A stretch of 14,237 nt of DNA, from contig UROL01000033.1 in the NCBI GenBank assembly GCA_900549495.1, positions 1 through 14,237 on the forward strand, given 5' to 3'. The position numbers and the translations under genes were made by a program. Below are positions 1 to 5,846 of this stretch, one piece after another. The stretch is from an uncultured Eubacteriales bacterium. GTDB taxonomy: Bacteria > Bacillota > Clostridia > Oscillospirales > Oscillospiraceae. Position 1 is the first letter of the stretch. Each line of letters begins with the position of its first letter. The notes under the pieces were generated by a model. It searched no databases and was not told the origin of the DNA. It saw only the letters and a list, made by a program, of their open reading frames with translations.

Positions 1-12
1 TATAAGAGACAG
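1..12. other. Residual Nextera transposon adapter (left contig end)
   Basis: The first 12 bases, TATAAGAGACAG, equal the last 12 bases of the 19-base Tn5 mosaic end used in Nextera libraries. They are library-preparation sequence, not genome. Genomic sequence begins at base 13. The match at the other contig end (14191-14237) makes chance very unlikely. Confidence 0.95.
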
Positions 13-401
13 GCATTGAGGTGCACCTTGGCCACGGCAGCCCGCATCAGGATGGCGGCCTTCTGGGTGGCCTCTTCGATATTCTTATGAATCCAGGAGC
101 AGTGCTCCCGGATGTTGGCAATCTCTACCAGGTAGGGGTTCAGCCCGTTTTTCTCCGCACACTTGCGGAAGGTGGCCTCGTGCATCCGGGGGGAGCAGGA
201 GCAGACCACCAGGCCGTCCAGCTGCTTTTCCCGGATGGCCTGGGCAATGCGGGATTGACCTGCCTCGGAGCACATATAGGGGTAATCCTCCGCATGAACC
301 ACGCCGGGCTCCCGGAGTGCTAGCTCCACGACTTTTTTCACGTCCACCGTGGCGGCAATATTGCTGCCGCAGTGGCAGACGAATACACCAATTCTACGCA
401 T
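13..401 (-). CDS. hdrA: HdrA-like heterodisulfide reductase subunit A, N-terminal part (cut by contig end)
   Basis: This is the first 129 codons of an HdrA-type iron-sulfur flavoprotein. The rest lies beyond the contig. Visible family marks are the N-terminal RIGVFVCHCGSNI stretch (residues 3-15, with Cys9 and Cys11), a VVHAEDYPYMCSEAGQ segment, then CSCSPRMHE and NPYLVEIANIREHCSWIH. Together these are the conserved N-terminal domain that precedes the FAD domain in HdrA. In known systems HdrA carries FAD and Fe-S clusters and can split or merge electron flow between ferredoxin, NAD(H) or hydrogenase and a disulfide or other acceptor through HdrBC. The start ATG at 401 has GGAGG six bases upstream, inside the end of hdrC, and the intergenic gap is only 3 bp, so the genes are co-translated from one mRNA. 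The FAD domain and any extra ferredoxin domains cannot be judged here. Confidence 0.92.
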
Positions 402-404
402 CTG

Positions 405-782
405 TTACCTCCAATATTTCCGGAACGCACTCATCAGCAGCTGCTGGGGCATTTCCTCGTCCAGCAGGGCGGGAATTTCCTCTGCCGTCAGCCCCTGCTG
501 TCCCCGCTGGCGAATCAGCAGCTGCCGGGCTGCATCAATCAGCCGGCCGGGCTGTACATCCCGGGGGCAGCGCTCAATACAGGCAAAGCAGCTCAGGCAT
601 TTCCAAGCGGATTTGGACTGGGCCAGACTCTCCACATCGTCATTGATTACATAGGTGACGAACTGATGGGGCTTGATGTCCATCTCGTTGAAGCTGGGGC
701 AGGAGGCGGAGCACTTTCCGCACTTCATGCATTTCAGGGGATTGACACCGCTGATTTCCTTGATGGCCTCTACGGAATTCAT
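405..782 (-). CDS. hdrC: HdrC-like heterodisulfide reductase subunit C (two 4Fe-4S clusters)
   Basis: A 125-residue soluble ferredoxin-like subunit. It has two classical 4Fe-4S motifs: Cys18, 21, 24, 28 (CMKCGKCSASCP) and Cys62, 65, 68, 72 (CLSCFACIERCP). This is the HdrC pattern, which wires electrons from HdrA to the catalytic HdrB. The chosen start, MNSVEAIKE, has AAGGAGGGGGAC just upstream. A longer frame to about 992 exists but would run deep into hdrB. The ATG overlaps the hdrB stop by 4 bp (ATGA), so translation is probably coupled. There are no membrane helices, so it is expected in a cytoplasmic HdrABC-type complex and not in a membrane HdrDE-type one. The length is short but usual for the soluble form. 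Confidence 0.93.
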   Translation of the reverse strand: MNSVEAIKEISGVNPLKCMKCGKCSASCPSFNEMDIKPHQFVTYVINDDVESLAQSKSAWKCLSCFACIERCPRDVQPGRLIDAARQLLIRQRGQQGLTAEEIPALLDEEMPQQLLMSAFRKYWR

Positions 783-1564
783 TTGTCCCCCTCCTTTACG
801 CCCAAAGCCTGGGCAAGAAGCTCGGTAAAGTAGTAAACCGGCAGCGTTCCGTCCTTGTTCAGGTTGTATTTGCACAGCGGGCAGGCAGTCACCAGGCACT
901 CTGCCTGGAAGTCCTGGGCACTCTGGGCAATCCGGTGGCACATGCTCTTGGACATGTCGCCGTCTTTCAGACTGATGTAGCCACCGCAGCATTCGTTGCG
1001 GTAGGGGTAGAGCACCGGCTCAGCGCCGATGGCACGGATAAAGTCCTCCAGAATTCTGGGGCTTTCCGGGTCGTCGAAGGCCAGCACGGAGCTGGGCCGC
1101 AGCAGAAGGCAGCCATAGTAGGCGCCAATCTTCCGGCCGGTCAGAGGATTTACTACCTTCTTTTTCAGTTCCTCAAAGCCAACCACATCCCGCAGTACCT
1201 CCAAATAGTGCAGCACCCGGGTTTCTCCCAGATAGGGCTCAGGCAGCTGCATATAGTTGTTGGCCCGGCTTTGCACGTCGGCATCGGTTTGCATGTCATG
1301 GTTGACCCGTTTGAGCACATGGTAGCAGGCGGAGCACACGGCTACCAGATCCTGCCCCCGCTCCTTGGCGGCATTCAGCGCACGGACAGAGGGCAGCTTG
1401 CGGCCAATCTCGTCGTGACCCAGGGGGTACACGCCGCCGCAGCACTGCCAGTCCGGCAGCTCTTCCAGCCCAAAGCCCAGCACTTCGGCGCAGCTTCTGG
1501 CGTAAGCATCCAGATCCTTTGCCTTGTTACGCAGGGTGCAGCCGGGAAAATAACTGTATTTCAT
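779..1564 (-). CDS. hdrB: HdrB-like heterodisulfide reductase subunit B (two CCG domains)
   Basis: A 261-residue protein with two cysteine-rich CCG domains, the hallmark of HdrB. The first has Cys9, Cys41-Cys42 in QCCGG, and Cys77/Cys80. The second has Cys152, Cys192-Cys193 in ECCGG, and Cys228/Cys231 (CPLC). In HdrB these motifs bind the unusual non-cubane Fe-S clusters where the disulfide substrate is reduced, and both sets look complete. Start choice: ATG at 1564 (MKYSYFPGC) has AAGGA eight bases upstream. The ATG at 1573 (MDGMKY) lies in that ribosome binding site and is less likely. The gene follows the lactate/malate dehydrogenase gene with 11 bp between stop and start and overlaps hdrC by 4 bp. 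Clostridia do not use CoM-CoB, so the natural acceptor is unknown. Other CCG-domain proteins such as GlpC or LutA-like subunits are more distant, because here both B and C subunits and HdrA are present. Confidence 0.93.
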   Translation of the reverse strand: MKYSYFPGCTLRNKAKDLDAYARSCAEVLGFGLEELPDWQCCGGVYPLGHDEIGRKLPSVRALNAAKERGQDLVAVCSACYHVLKRVNHDMQTDADVQSRANNYMQLPEPYLGETRVLHYLEVLRDVVGFEELKKKVVNPLTGRKIGAYYGCLLLRPSSVLAFDDPESPRILEDFIRAIGAEPVLYPYRNECCGGYISLKDGDMSKSMCHRIAQSAQDFQAECLVTACPLCKYNLNKDGTLPVYYFTELLAQALGVKEGDK

Positions 1565-1575
1565 ACCGTCCATCC

Positions 1576-2523
1576 TTAAATTTCGATACTGGCAATCACG
1601 CTCTTCAGGGCGTCTGCACTGGCCCGGAGCTTCTGCTGCTCGTCGTAGGTCAAATCCACAGGCACCTTGCCCTTCACGCCCTCGGGGCCGATGATGGTCA
1701 TGGTGCTGATGCACACATCCTCGATGCCATACTCGCCATGCATCATGGAGGAGACGGTTGCCACGCTGTCATAGGCGGCCACCAGAGCGGAGAGAATCTT
1801 ATTGACGGAGGCGGACACACCGTAGAAGGTGGCACCCTTCTTGGCAATGATGTCGCCGCCGGATTTCTGCACATATTTCAGGGTCTCTTCCGGGTCAAGG
1901 GGGGCTTTTACCAGTCCCTTCTTAATCATCAGGTCCTCGTACTCCGACAGGCTGCACCCGGATACATCCGCCAGGGACCAGGGGATGAAGGAGGTGTCAC
2001 CGTGCTCGCCGTATACATAGGCGTGGATGTTCTTCTGGGCAACCTTGTAATTGGTGGACAGGCAGTAGCGCAGCCGTGCCGTATCCAGAATGGTGCCGGA
2101 ACCGATAATCTGCTTCTCGGGGATGCCGGAGACCTTGGTAAATACATAGGTCATCACGTCCACCGGGTTGCTGACGATGACATACAGCGCATTGGGGCAG
2201 ACAGGGGCAATCTGGGTGGCGATATCCTTGATGATATTCACATTGGTCTGGGCCAGGTCAATGCGGCTCTGGCCGGGCTTGCGGCCCATGCCGGAGGTGA
2301 TAACAACAATGTCGGAATCCCGTGCGTCCTCGTAGTCGCCTGCAACTACGGTAATCGGCTCCCGGAAGCTGGCGCCCTGCACAATGTCCATTACCTCGCC
2401 CTCGGCCTTATCCTTGTTAATGTCAATCAGAACGATCTGGGATGCAATGGTTCCCAGGGAAAGGGTGTAGGCAATGGTGGAGCCTACGTTGCCGGCGCCG
2501 ATTACAGTGACTTTTCTGCTCAT
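1576..2523 (-). CDS. Lactate/malate dehydrogenase family protein (NAD-dependent)
   Basis: A 315-residue full-length member of the LDH/MDH family, which interconverts a 2-hydroxyacid and a 2-oxoacid with NAD(H) in the cytoplasm. The N-terminal Rossmann motif is GAGNVG (residues 9-14), with the acidic residue of beta-2 in LIDIN. Catalytic residues are seen as Arg87 (active-site loop), Asp147 and Arg150 (LDTAR), and His174 (GEHGD). The overall style (GSGTILDTARLR, GEHGDTSFIPWS) is LDH-like. However, the specificity loop reads GRKPGQSR with Arg81 where true LDHs have Gln (residue 102 of the dogfish numbering) and MDHs have Arg, so the substrate may be oxaloacetate/malate and not pyruvate/lactate. 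The start ATG has AAAGGAG upstream. It is the first gene of an operon with hdrBCA. Automated annotation would probably say L-lactate dehydrogenase. Confidence 0.93.
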   Translation of the reverse strand: MSRKVTVIGAGNVGSTIAYTLSLGTIASQIVLIDINKDKAEGEVMDIVQGASFREPITVVAGDYEDARDSDIVVITSGMGRKPGQSRIDLAQTNVNIIKDIATQIAPVCPNALYVIVSNPVDVMTYVFTKVSGIPEKQIIGSGTILDTARLRYCLSTNYKVAQKNIHAYVYGEHGDTSFIPWSLADVSGCSLSEYEDLMIKKGLVKAPLDPEETLKYVQKSGGDIIAKKGATFYGVSASVNKILSALVAAYDSVATVSSMMHGEYGIEDVCISTMTIIGPEGVKGKVPVDLTYDEQQKLRASADALKSVIASIEI

Positions 2524-2547
2524 AATGATTGTCTCCTTTCAGTTACA

Positions 2548-2617
2548 GCACCGGTTTGCCCGGTGACATTTCCTTAGTATGCCCGGCGGAATGGAATTTC
2601 TGCGCTCCCGCCGGTGC
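2548..2617 (-). promoter_or_regulatory. Structured 5' leader of the dehydrogenase-hdr operon
   Basis: With a start site expected near 2660, the mRNA leader is about 137 nt. It can form two hairpins: arms 2608-2614 and 2583-2589 (CCGGCGG/CCGCCGG, 18-nt loop), and arms 2560-2565 and 2549-2554 (CACCGG/CCGGTG, 5-nt loop). The second ends about 8 nt before the ribosome binding site. The 7-nt GCACCGG at 2611-2617 can also pair fully with the far arm 2548-2554, which excludes both hairpins. No known riboswitch class is recognised. Regulation is an inference. Confidence 0.4.
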
Positions 2618-2666
2618 TTGCTGGGCGGCTGGATTTTTGAATGCTGTCCAGCGATTTATCGATAAA

Positions 2667-2696
2667 ATTATACTTAAATAGACGCAAAAATGGAAA
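2667..2696 (-). promoter_or_regulatory. Promoter of the dehydrogenase-hdrBCA operon
   Basis: On the minus strand a perfect -10 (TATAAT, 2667-2672) lies 18 bp from a weak -35 (TTTCCA, 2691-2696). It is the only good promoter in the 340-bp gap between the LysR stop and the dehydrogenase start. The weak -35 fits a promoter that needs an activator. Confidence 0.65.
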
Positions 2697-2720
2697 TTGA
2701 ATTATTGCATGGCAATTTCC
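2692..2720. promoter_or_regulatory. Operator-like inverted repeat over the -35 of the dehydrogenase promoter
   Basis: Arms GGAAATTG (2692-2699) and CAATTTCC (2713-2720) are perfect inverted copies with a 13-bp spacer. Nested in it is ATTGC-ATG-GCAAT (2704-2716). It covers and flanks the -35, where a LysR-type activator would bind. The regulator encoded at 2864-3799 is the obvious candidate, but this is inference. Confidence 0.5.
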
Positions 2721-2814
2721 CATCTGGTGAATACCAGCTTGGATGAACTAGACAAAAAATTGAGAATAAGTTGGATATAACGCACAAAAAGCAGGAACGC
2801 AGCCGGAAAAGGGG

Positions 2815-2846
2815 AAAACGCAGCCATTCCGTTTTGGAATGGCTGC
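2815..2846 (-). terminator. Rho-independent terminator of the LysR gene
   Basis: An 11-bp perfect stem (2820-2830 with 2836-2846) closes a 5-nt loop. On the minus strand it is followed by CGTTTTCC. It lies 18 bp past the LysR stop, so the regulator and the dehydrogenase-hdr operon are separate transcripts although they point the same way. Confidence 0.85.
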
Positions 2847-2863
2847 AACAACTGAATGGAATA

Positions 2864-3799
2864 TCAATCAGGATAAGCCACTTGATTCCGCTGGAGGGAC
2901 AGCTGGTCGATAAAGGCCCGGTCCAGCCGACTGAACCGATATCCGGCCCGGGATATTAAGATATCCTCGAACTGGCAGTGGTTGGCGCAGGCGCATTTGC
3001 GCTGCACCAGATGATTGCTTTTCAGTGCCTCTTCCGGCAGGGGAGAGGTCCAGATGTAGGCCAGGGAATTTTGCCGCAGAAGGTCAAATTCCATGGCACG
3101 GTTGTAAATCAGAATCCGTTTTGCGTTTTTGGCAATGCCGGAGCTGGTCTTTGCCTCACTGTTGCGGATATAGGGCACCTTCTCGTCCCCATAGACAAGC
3201 TCAATGTAGGGCAAAAAGTCGCCGCAGCTCAGGCTCTCCTGGCGGGCCAGAGGATGGTCCTCCCGCATCAGAGCCACATAGTTCCCCTGCCACACGGTTT
3301 CATATTGCAGGTCCTTTTCGCTGATGCTTTTCAGGAAATAGTCCCGGTCTTCCACATGGCAGCGGATGATGCCCAGCACAAACAGCCCATCGGCCACGCT
3401 GTCCAGCACCTTCATGGAGTTGTCCTCCAGAATGTCGATTTCCATATTGCCGCAGTGGTTAAAGGTGGGCATAAAATCCGCCACAGCCTGGGCGATATAG
3501 CTGGCCCGGGGGATGGCCAGGCTGAACAGCTGGTGGGTGGAGTCCTGCCGCTGGAGTGCCTGCTCCATCTTTTGCACCTCGGAAGCAATCTTCCGGGCGT
3601 GGGCCAGAAATTCCGTCCCACGGTGGGTGGGGACAACCCCCTTGGAGGTGCGGCGGAAGATGGGGAAGCCTACAGTCTCCTCCATGTCCTTGATGGCCTT
3701 GCTCAGCGTGGGCTGGCTCATGAATAGGTTGTTGGCTGCCTGGGTGATGGAGCCTGTTTTTTCCACCTCCAGGGCATAACGAAAATACTGGGTATTCAC
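2864..3799 (-). CDS. LysR-family transcriptional regulator
   Basis: A 311-residue LysR-type regulator of normal length. The N-terminal winged helix-turn-helix is at about residues 2-60 (SITQAANNLFMSQPTLSKAIKDMEE, then FRR and THRG), and the effector-binding periplasmic-protein-like domain fills about 90-300. The start is GTG at 3799, with AAGGAG eight bases upstream. It has its own promoter (3840-3868) and terminator (2815-2846). It lies just upstream of the dehydrogenase-hdrBCA operon in tandem, not divergent as is usual for the family, and is the likely regulator of that operon. One oddity is a cysteine cluster near the C terminus, Cys269, Cys271 and Cys275 (CACANHC), plus Cys147 and Cys192. 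This could bind metal or sense redox state. The effector is unknown. Confidence 0.93.
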   Translation of the reverse strand: MNTQYFRYALEVEKTGSITQAANNLFMSQPTLSKAIKDMEETVGFPIFRRTSKGVVPTHRGTEFLAHARKIASEVQKMEQALQRQDSTHQLFSLAIPRASYIAQAVADFMPTFNHCGNMEIDILEDNSMKVLDSVADGLFVLGIIRCHVEDRDYFLKSISEKDLQYETVWQGNYVALMREDHPLARQESLSCGDFLPYIELVYGDEKVPYIRNSEAKTSSGIAKNAKRILIYNRAMEFDLLRQNSLAYIWTSPLPEEALKSNHLVQRKCACANHCQFEDILISRAGYRFSRLDRAFIDQLSLQRNQVAYPD

Positions 3800-3839
3800 G
3801 GCAGCTTCTCCTTTATTTCAATCCATTACTTACATATAT

Positions 3840-3868
3840 AGAATACAGCAAAACCGACATAAAATCAA
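3840..3868 (-). promoter_or_regulatory. Promoter of the first LysR gene
   Basis: On the minus strand TTGATT (3863-3868) and TATTCT (3840-3845) are separated by exactly 17 bp, about 40 bp upstream of the GTG start. Each hexamer matches consensus at four of six positions. Confidence 0.6.
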
Positions 3869-3980
3869 GGGCTTATAGAGCTGCTTTTGGACAGTACCGA
3901 TACAGGCGTTCCCTCACTTACCAGGTAAATTTTTGGGGGCAAACCGGCTGCCCAGGGGAAAAACACGGTGCCTTGCCGCC

Positions 3981-4021
3981 GATAAATAAAGGGATGGAAA
4001 TGCATCGTGCACTTCCATCCC
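3981..4021 (-). terminator. Rho-independent terminator of the MATE operon
   Basis: Arms 3991-3999 and 4013-4021 (9 bp) continue after one mismatch into a TGCA/TGCA stem (4001-4004 with 4008-4011) and a 3-nt loop. On the minus strand it is followed by TTTATTTAT. It starts 22 bp after the MATE stop. The remaining stretch 3870-3980 shows nothing clear except a small TTACC-A-GGTAA palindrome at 3918-3928. Confidence 0.85.
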
Positions 4022-4043
4022 AAAATCCAAACAACAGATATTA

Positions 4044-5465
4044 TTAAATGACGACCTCTGCCGTCTCCACGGCCTGGGCCTCCTGCACCGGCTCCTCCTC
4101 TGCGGCGGCGGCTTCCGCCTCCTGGATTTTCTCCGGGATTCTGGAGGCCCAGGGGCCTGCCCGGTAGAACAGTATGGAAATCACTGTGGCCACCGTCCAG
4201 CCAATGGGCCATGCACACCAGATGCCGGTGGCACCCAGGGCGGTGGAGGACAGCACAAAGGCCAGAACCACCCGCAGAATCAGGTCGGTAAAGGTGGCTA
4301 CCATAAATTGCTTCATCAGCCCGGCTCCCCGCAGGATGCCGTCGGCCACCAGCTTGGCCGAAACAACAAAGTAGAACGGCGCCAGGATTTGCAGGAAGAC
4401 AATGCCGGTCTTCAATGCCAGCTCGGTGGGGTTGTCCAGGAAGAAGCCCATCAGGCCCCGGCCCCAGGTGAGATACAGTGCCGCCAGGGGCAGACACAGA
4501 ATCCAAACCAGCCTCAGGGCGGCCCGGAAACCCTCCTGAATTCTATCCAGCTTCTGTGCCCCCAGGTTCTGGGCGGCATAGTTGGAGACACCGTTGCCCA
4601 GGGTGGTGAAGGAGGTGATAACCAGGTTGTTCAGCTTCACCGCAGCGGAGTATCCGGCCATCACATCCGTGCCGAAGCCATTGATAACGCTTTGAATCAG
4701 AATGTTGCCCACGGAGATAAAGCTCTGCTGCAAAATGCTGGGAACGGCAATCACCGTCAGCCGCCGCAGCAGGGGGAAGGAGAAAAGCCGGCTCTTTCCG
4801 CTGCCGGGAATCTTCTTCAGCCGCAGAGCCACCGTCGTCAGGGCCAGCACACAGCTAACACCCTGGCACAGGAATGTGGCCCAGGCCACACCGGCCACCC
4901 CCATCTTAAAGGCGGTGACGAACAGAATATCCATCCCGATATTGGTCAGGGAGGATACCGCCAGGAACAGGAAGGGGGTCTTGCTGTCTCCCAGAGCGGA
5001 GAAAATGCCGGTGGAGATGTTATAGAAGAATACAAAGGGCAGACCCCATACATAAATATCCAAATACAGGGCGGAGTCCGCCAGTACTTCTTCCGGCGTA
5101 TGAATCAGCTGCAGCAGCGAGTTGCAGCCGAAAATGCCCACCAGCATCAGCACCAGGCACAGCACACCGCTGGAAATCATGGCGGTGTTGACAGCGGTTT
5201 TCATATTGTCGTAATCCCGGGCTCCGAAGAGCTGGGACACAATCACCGAGCAGCCGATGTTGCAGCCAAAGGCGAAGGCAATGAAAATCAGGGTAATCTC
5301 ATAGCTGTTGCCCACGGCGGCCAGGGCGTTCTGGCTGACGAACCGACCGGCCACCCAGCTATCCGCAATGTTATACAGCTGCTGGAAGAGGATACTTCCA
5401 AACAGGGGCAGGCAGAACCGCCACAGCACGCTGGCAGGCTTGCCGGTGGTTAAGTCCTTATTCAT
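4044..5465 (-). CDS. MATE-family multidrug/Na+ or H+ antiporter
   Basis: A 473-residue integral membrane protein of the MATE efflux family with about 12 predicted helices. The N-terminal half opens with the family pattern PLFGSILFQQLYNIADSWVAGRFV, where the D in NIADS is a conserved feature, followed by AAVGNSYEIT. The repeat begins again near the middle (PSILQQSFISVGN, AGYSAAVKLNN), as in all MATE proteins. It probably exports cationic drugs, metabolites or related compounds in exchange for Na+ or H+. The start ATG at 5465 has AGGAGG nine bases upstream, and the longer frame to 5543 lacks such a site. It overlaps the upstream small membrane gene by 8 bp, so the two are translationally coupled. 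The C terminus (about 442-473) is an unusual Ala/Glu-rich acidic tail after the last helix. The substrate cannot be told. The divergent LysR gene is a likely regulator. Confidence 0.94.
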   Translation of the reverse strand: MNKDLTTGKPASVLWRFCLPLFGSILFQQLYNIADSWVAGRFVSQNALAAVGNSYEITLIFIAFAFGCNIGCSVIVSQLFGARDYDNMKTAVNTAMISSGVLCLVLMLVGIFGCNSLLQLIHTPEEVLADSALYLDIYVWGLPFVFFYNISTGIFSALGDSKTPFLFLAVSSLTNIGMDILFVTAFKMGVAGVAWATFLCQGVSCVLALTTVALRLKKIPGSGKSRLFSFPLLRRLTVIAVPSILQQSFISVGNILIQSVINGFGTDVMAGYSAAVKLNNLVITSFTTLGNGVSNYAAQNLGAQKLDRIQEGFRAALRLVWILCLPLAALYLTWGRGLMGFFLDNPTELALKTGIVFLQILAPFYFVVSAKLVADGILRGAGLMKQFMVATFTDLILRVVLAFVLSSTALGATGIWCAWPIGWTVATVISILFYRAGPWASRIPEKIQEAEAAAAEEEPVQEAQAVETAEVVI

Positions 5466-5730
5466 GCTGCTGCACCTCCTTGCCGGGGAAGGAGAAGAGC
5501 ATTGCCGTATAGCACAGATAAACTCCCAGTAAATAGAGCACAAACACCCAGGAGGTGGGATGTGCCACCGCCTTGAGAATGCCGCCCATCAAAAAGGCCA
5601 GACCCAGAACCAGCAGGGCAATCCGGTCATGCACCGGCTTCTTCGCCCGCCTCTGGGCCAGCCGGACAATCTCCGCCCCCACTGCCATACACAGCAAAAA
5701 CAAAATTGCAACTTCCGCCATCGAATTCAT
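5458..5730 (-). CDS. Small hypothetical membrane protein, coupled to the MATE gene
   Basis: A 90-residue protein that I do not recognise. It has three hydrophobic segments (about residues 5-25, 36-55 and 59-80), with a positively charged loop after the first (RLAQRRAKK) and a short charged C terminus. The start ATG at 5730 has GGAGG eight bases upstream. The in-frame ATG at 5745 lies directly next to that GGAGG and has no site of its own. The stop lies inside the MATE start region (8-bp overlap), and it is the first gene after the minus-strand promoter at 5772-5800. It may be an accessory subunit or stabiliser of the pump, or an unrelated small membrane protein. Only the coupling is seen in sequence. 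Confidence 0.75.
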   Translation of the reverse strand: MNSMAEVAILFLLCMAVGAEIVRLAQRRAKKPVHDRIALLVLGLAFLMGGILKAVAHPTSWVFVLYLLGVYLCYTAMLFSFPGKEVQQHE

Positions 5731-5750
5731 ATTTATTTCCTCCATTCGTG

Positions 5751-5779
5751 TTGACTTCTCTTCGGCTGGTCATTATAAT
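5751..5779 (+). promoter_or_regulatory. Promoter of the second LysR gene (plus strand)
   Basis: TTGACT (5751-5756) and a perfect TATAAT (5774-5779) are exactly 17 bp apart. This is a near-consensus promoter, about 60 bp before the chosen LysR start at 5847. Confidence 0.82.
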
Positions 5780-5800
5780 CCAAGGAGAACGATAAGTAAA
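5772..5800 (-). promoter_or_regulatory. Divergent promoter of the small membrane protein-MATE operon
   Basis: On the minus strand TTTACT (5795-5800) and a perfect TATAAT (5772-5777) are 17 bp apart. Its -10 overlaps the plus-strand -10 because ATTATAAT (5772-5779) is its own reverse complement. RNA polymerase can therefore occupy only one direction at a time. Confidence 0.7.
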
Positions 5801-5808
5801 ATATCGTT
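5788..5808. promoter_or_regulatory. Inverted repeat, probable LysR operator
   Basis: Arms AACGATA (5788-5794) and TATCGTT (5802-5808) are perfect inverted copies with a 7-bp spacer. The repeat covers the minus-strand -35 and sits just after the expected plus-strand start site. It is well placed for the LysR protein at 5847 to control both itself and the MATE operon. The same repeat would form a hairpin in the LysR leader RNA. Confidence 0.55.
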
Positions 5809-5846
5809 TTGCCATGAATGTATATCATGCTGATATGGAGCTGCTG

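Noticed and set aside
1519..2577. A 352-codon open frame on the plus strand
   Set aside because: It lies fully antisense to the dehydrogenase gene, has no ribosome binding site or family pattern, and is explained by GC-rich codon bias in the real gene.
3918..3928. TTACC-A-GGTAA palindrome between the MATE terminator and LysR promoter
   Set aside because: Arms are only 5 bp and it lies about 50 bp upstream of the LysR -35. It is too short to claim as an operator.
3865..4506. A minus-strand frame between the LysR and MATE genes
   Set aside because: Most of it overlaps the MATE gene in another frame and it runs through the MATE terminator. No family pattern is seen.
4308..5453. A 381-codon Gln-rich open frame on the plus strand
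   Set aside because: It is the antisense shadow of the MATE gene. The odd composition comes from reading Leu/Val/Ala codons backwards.
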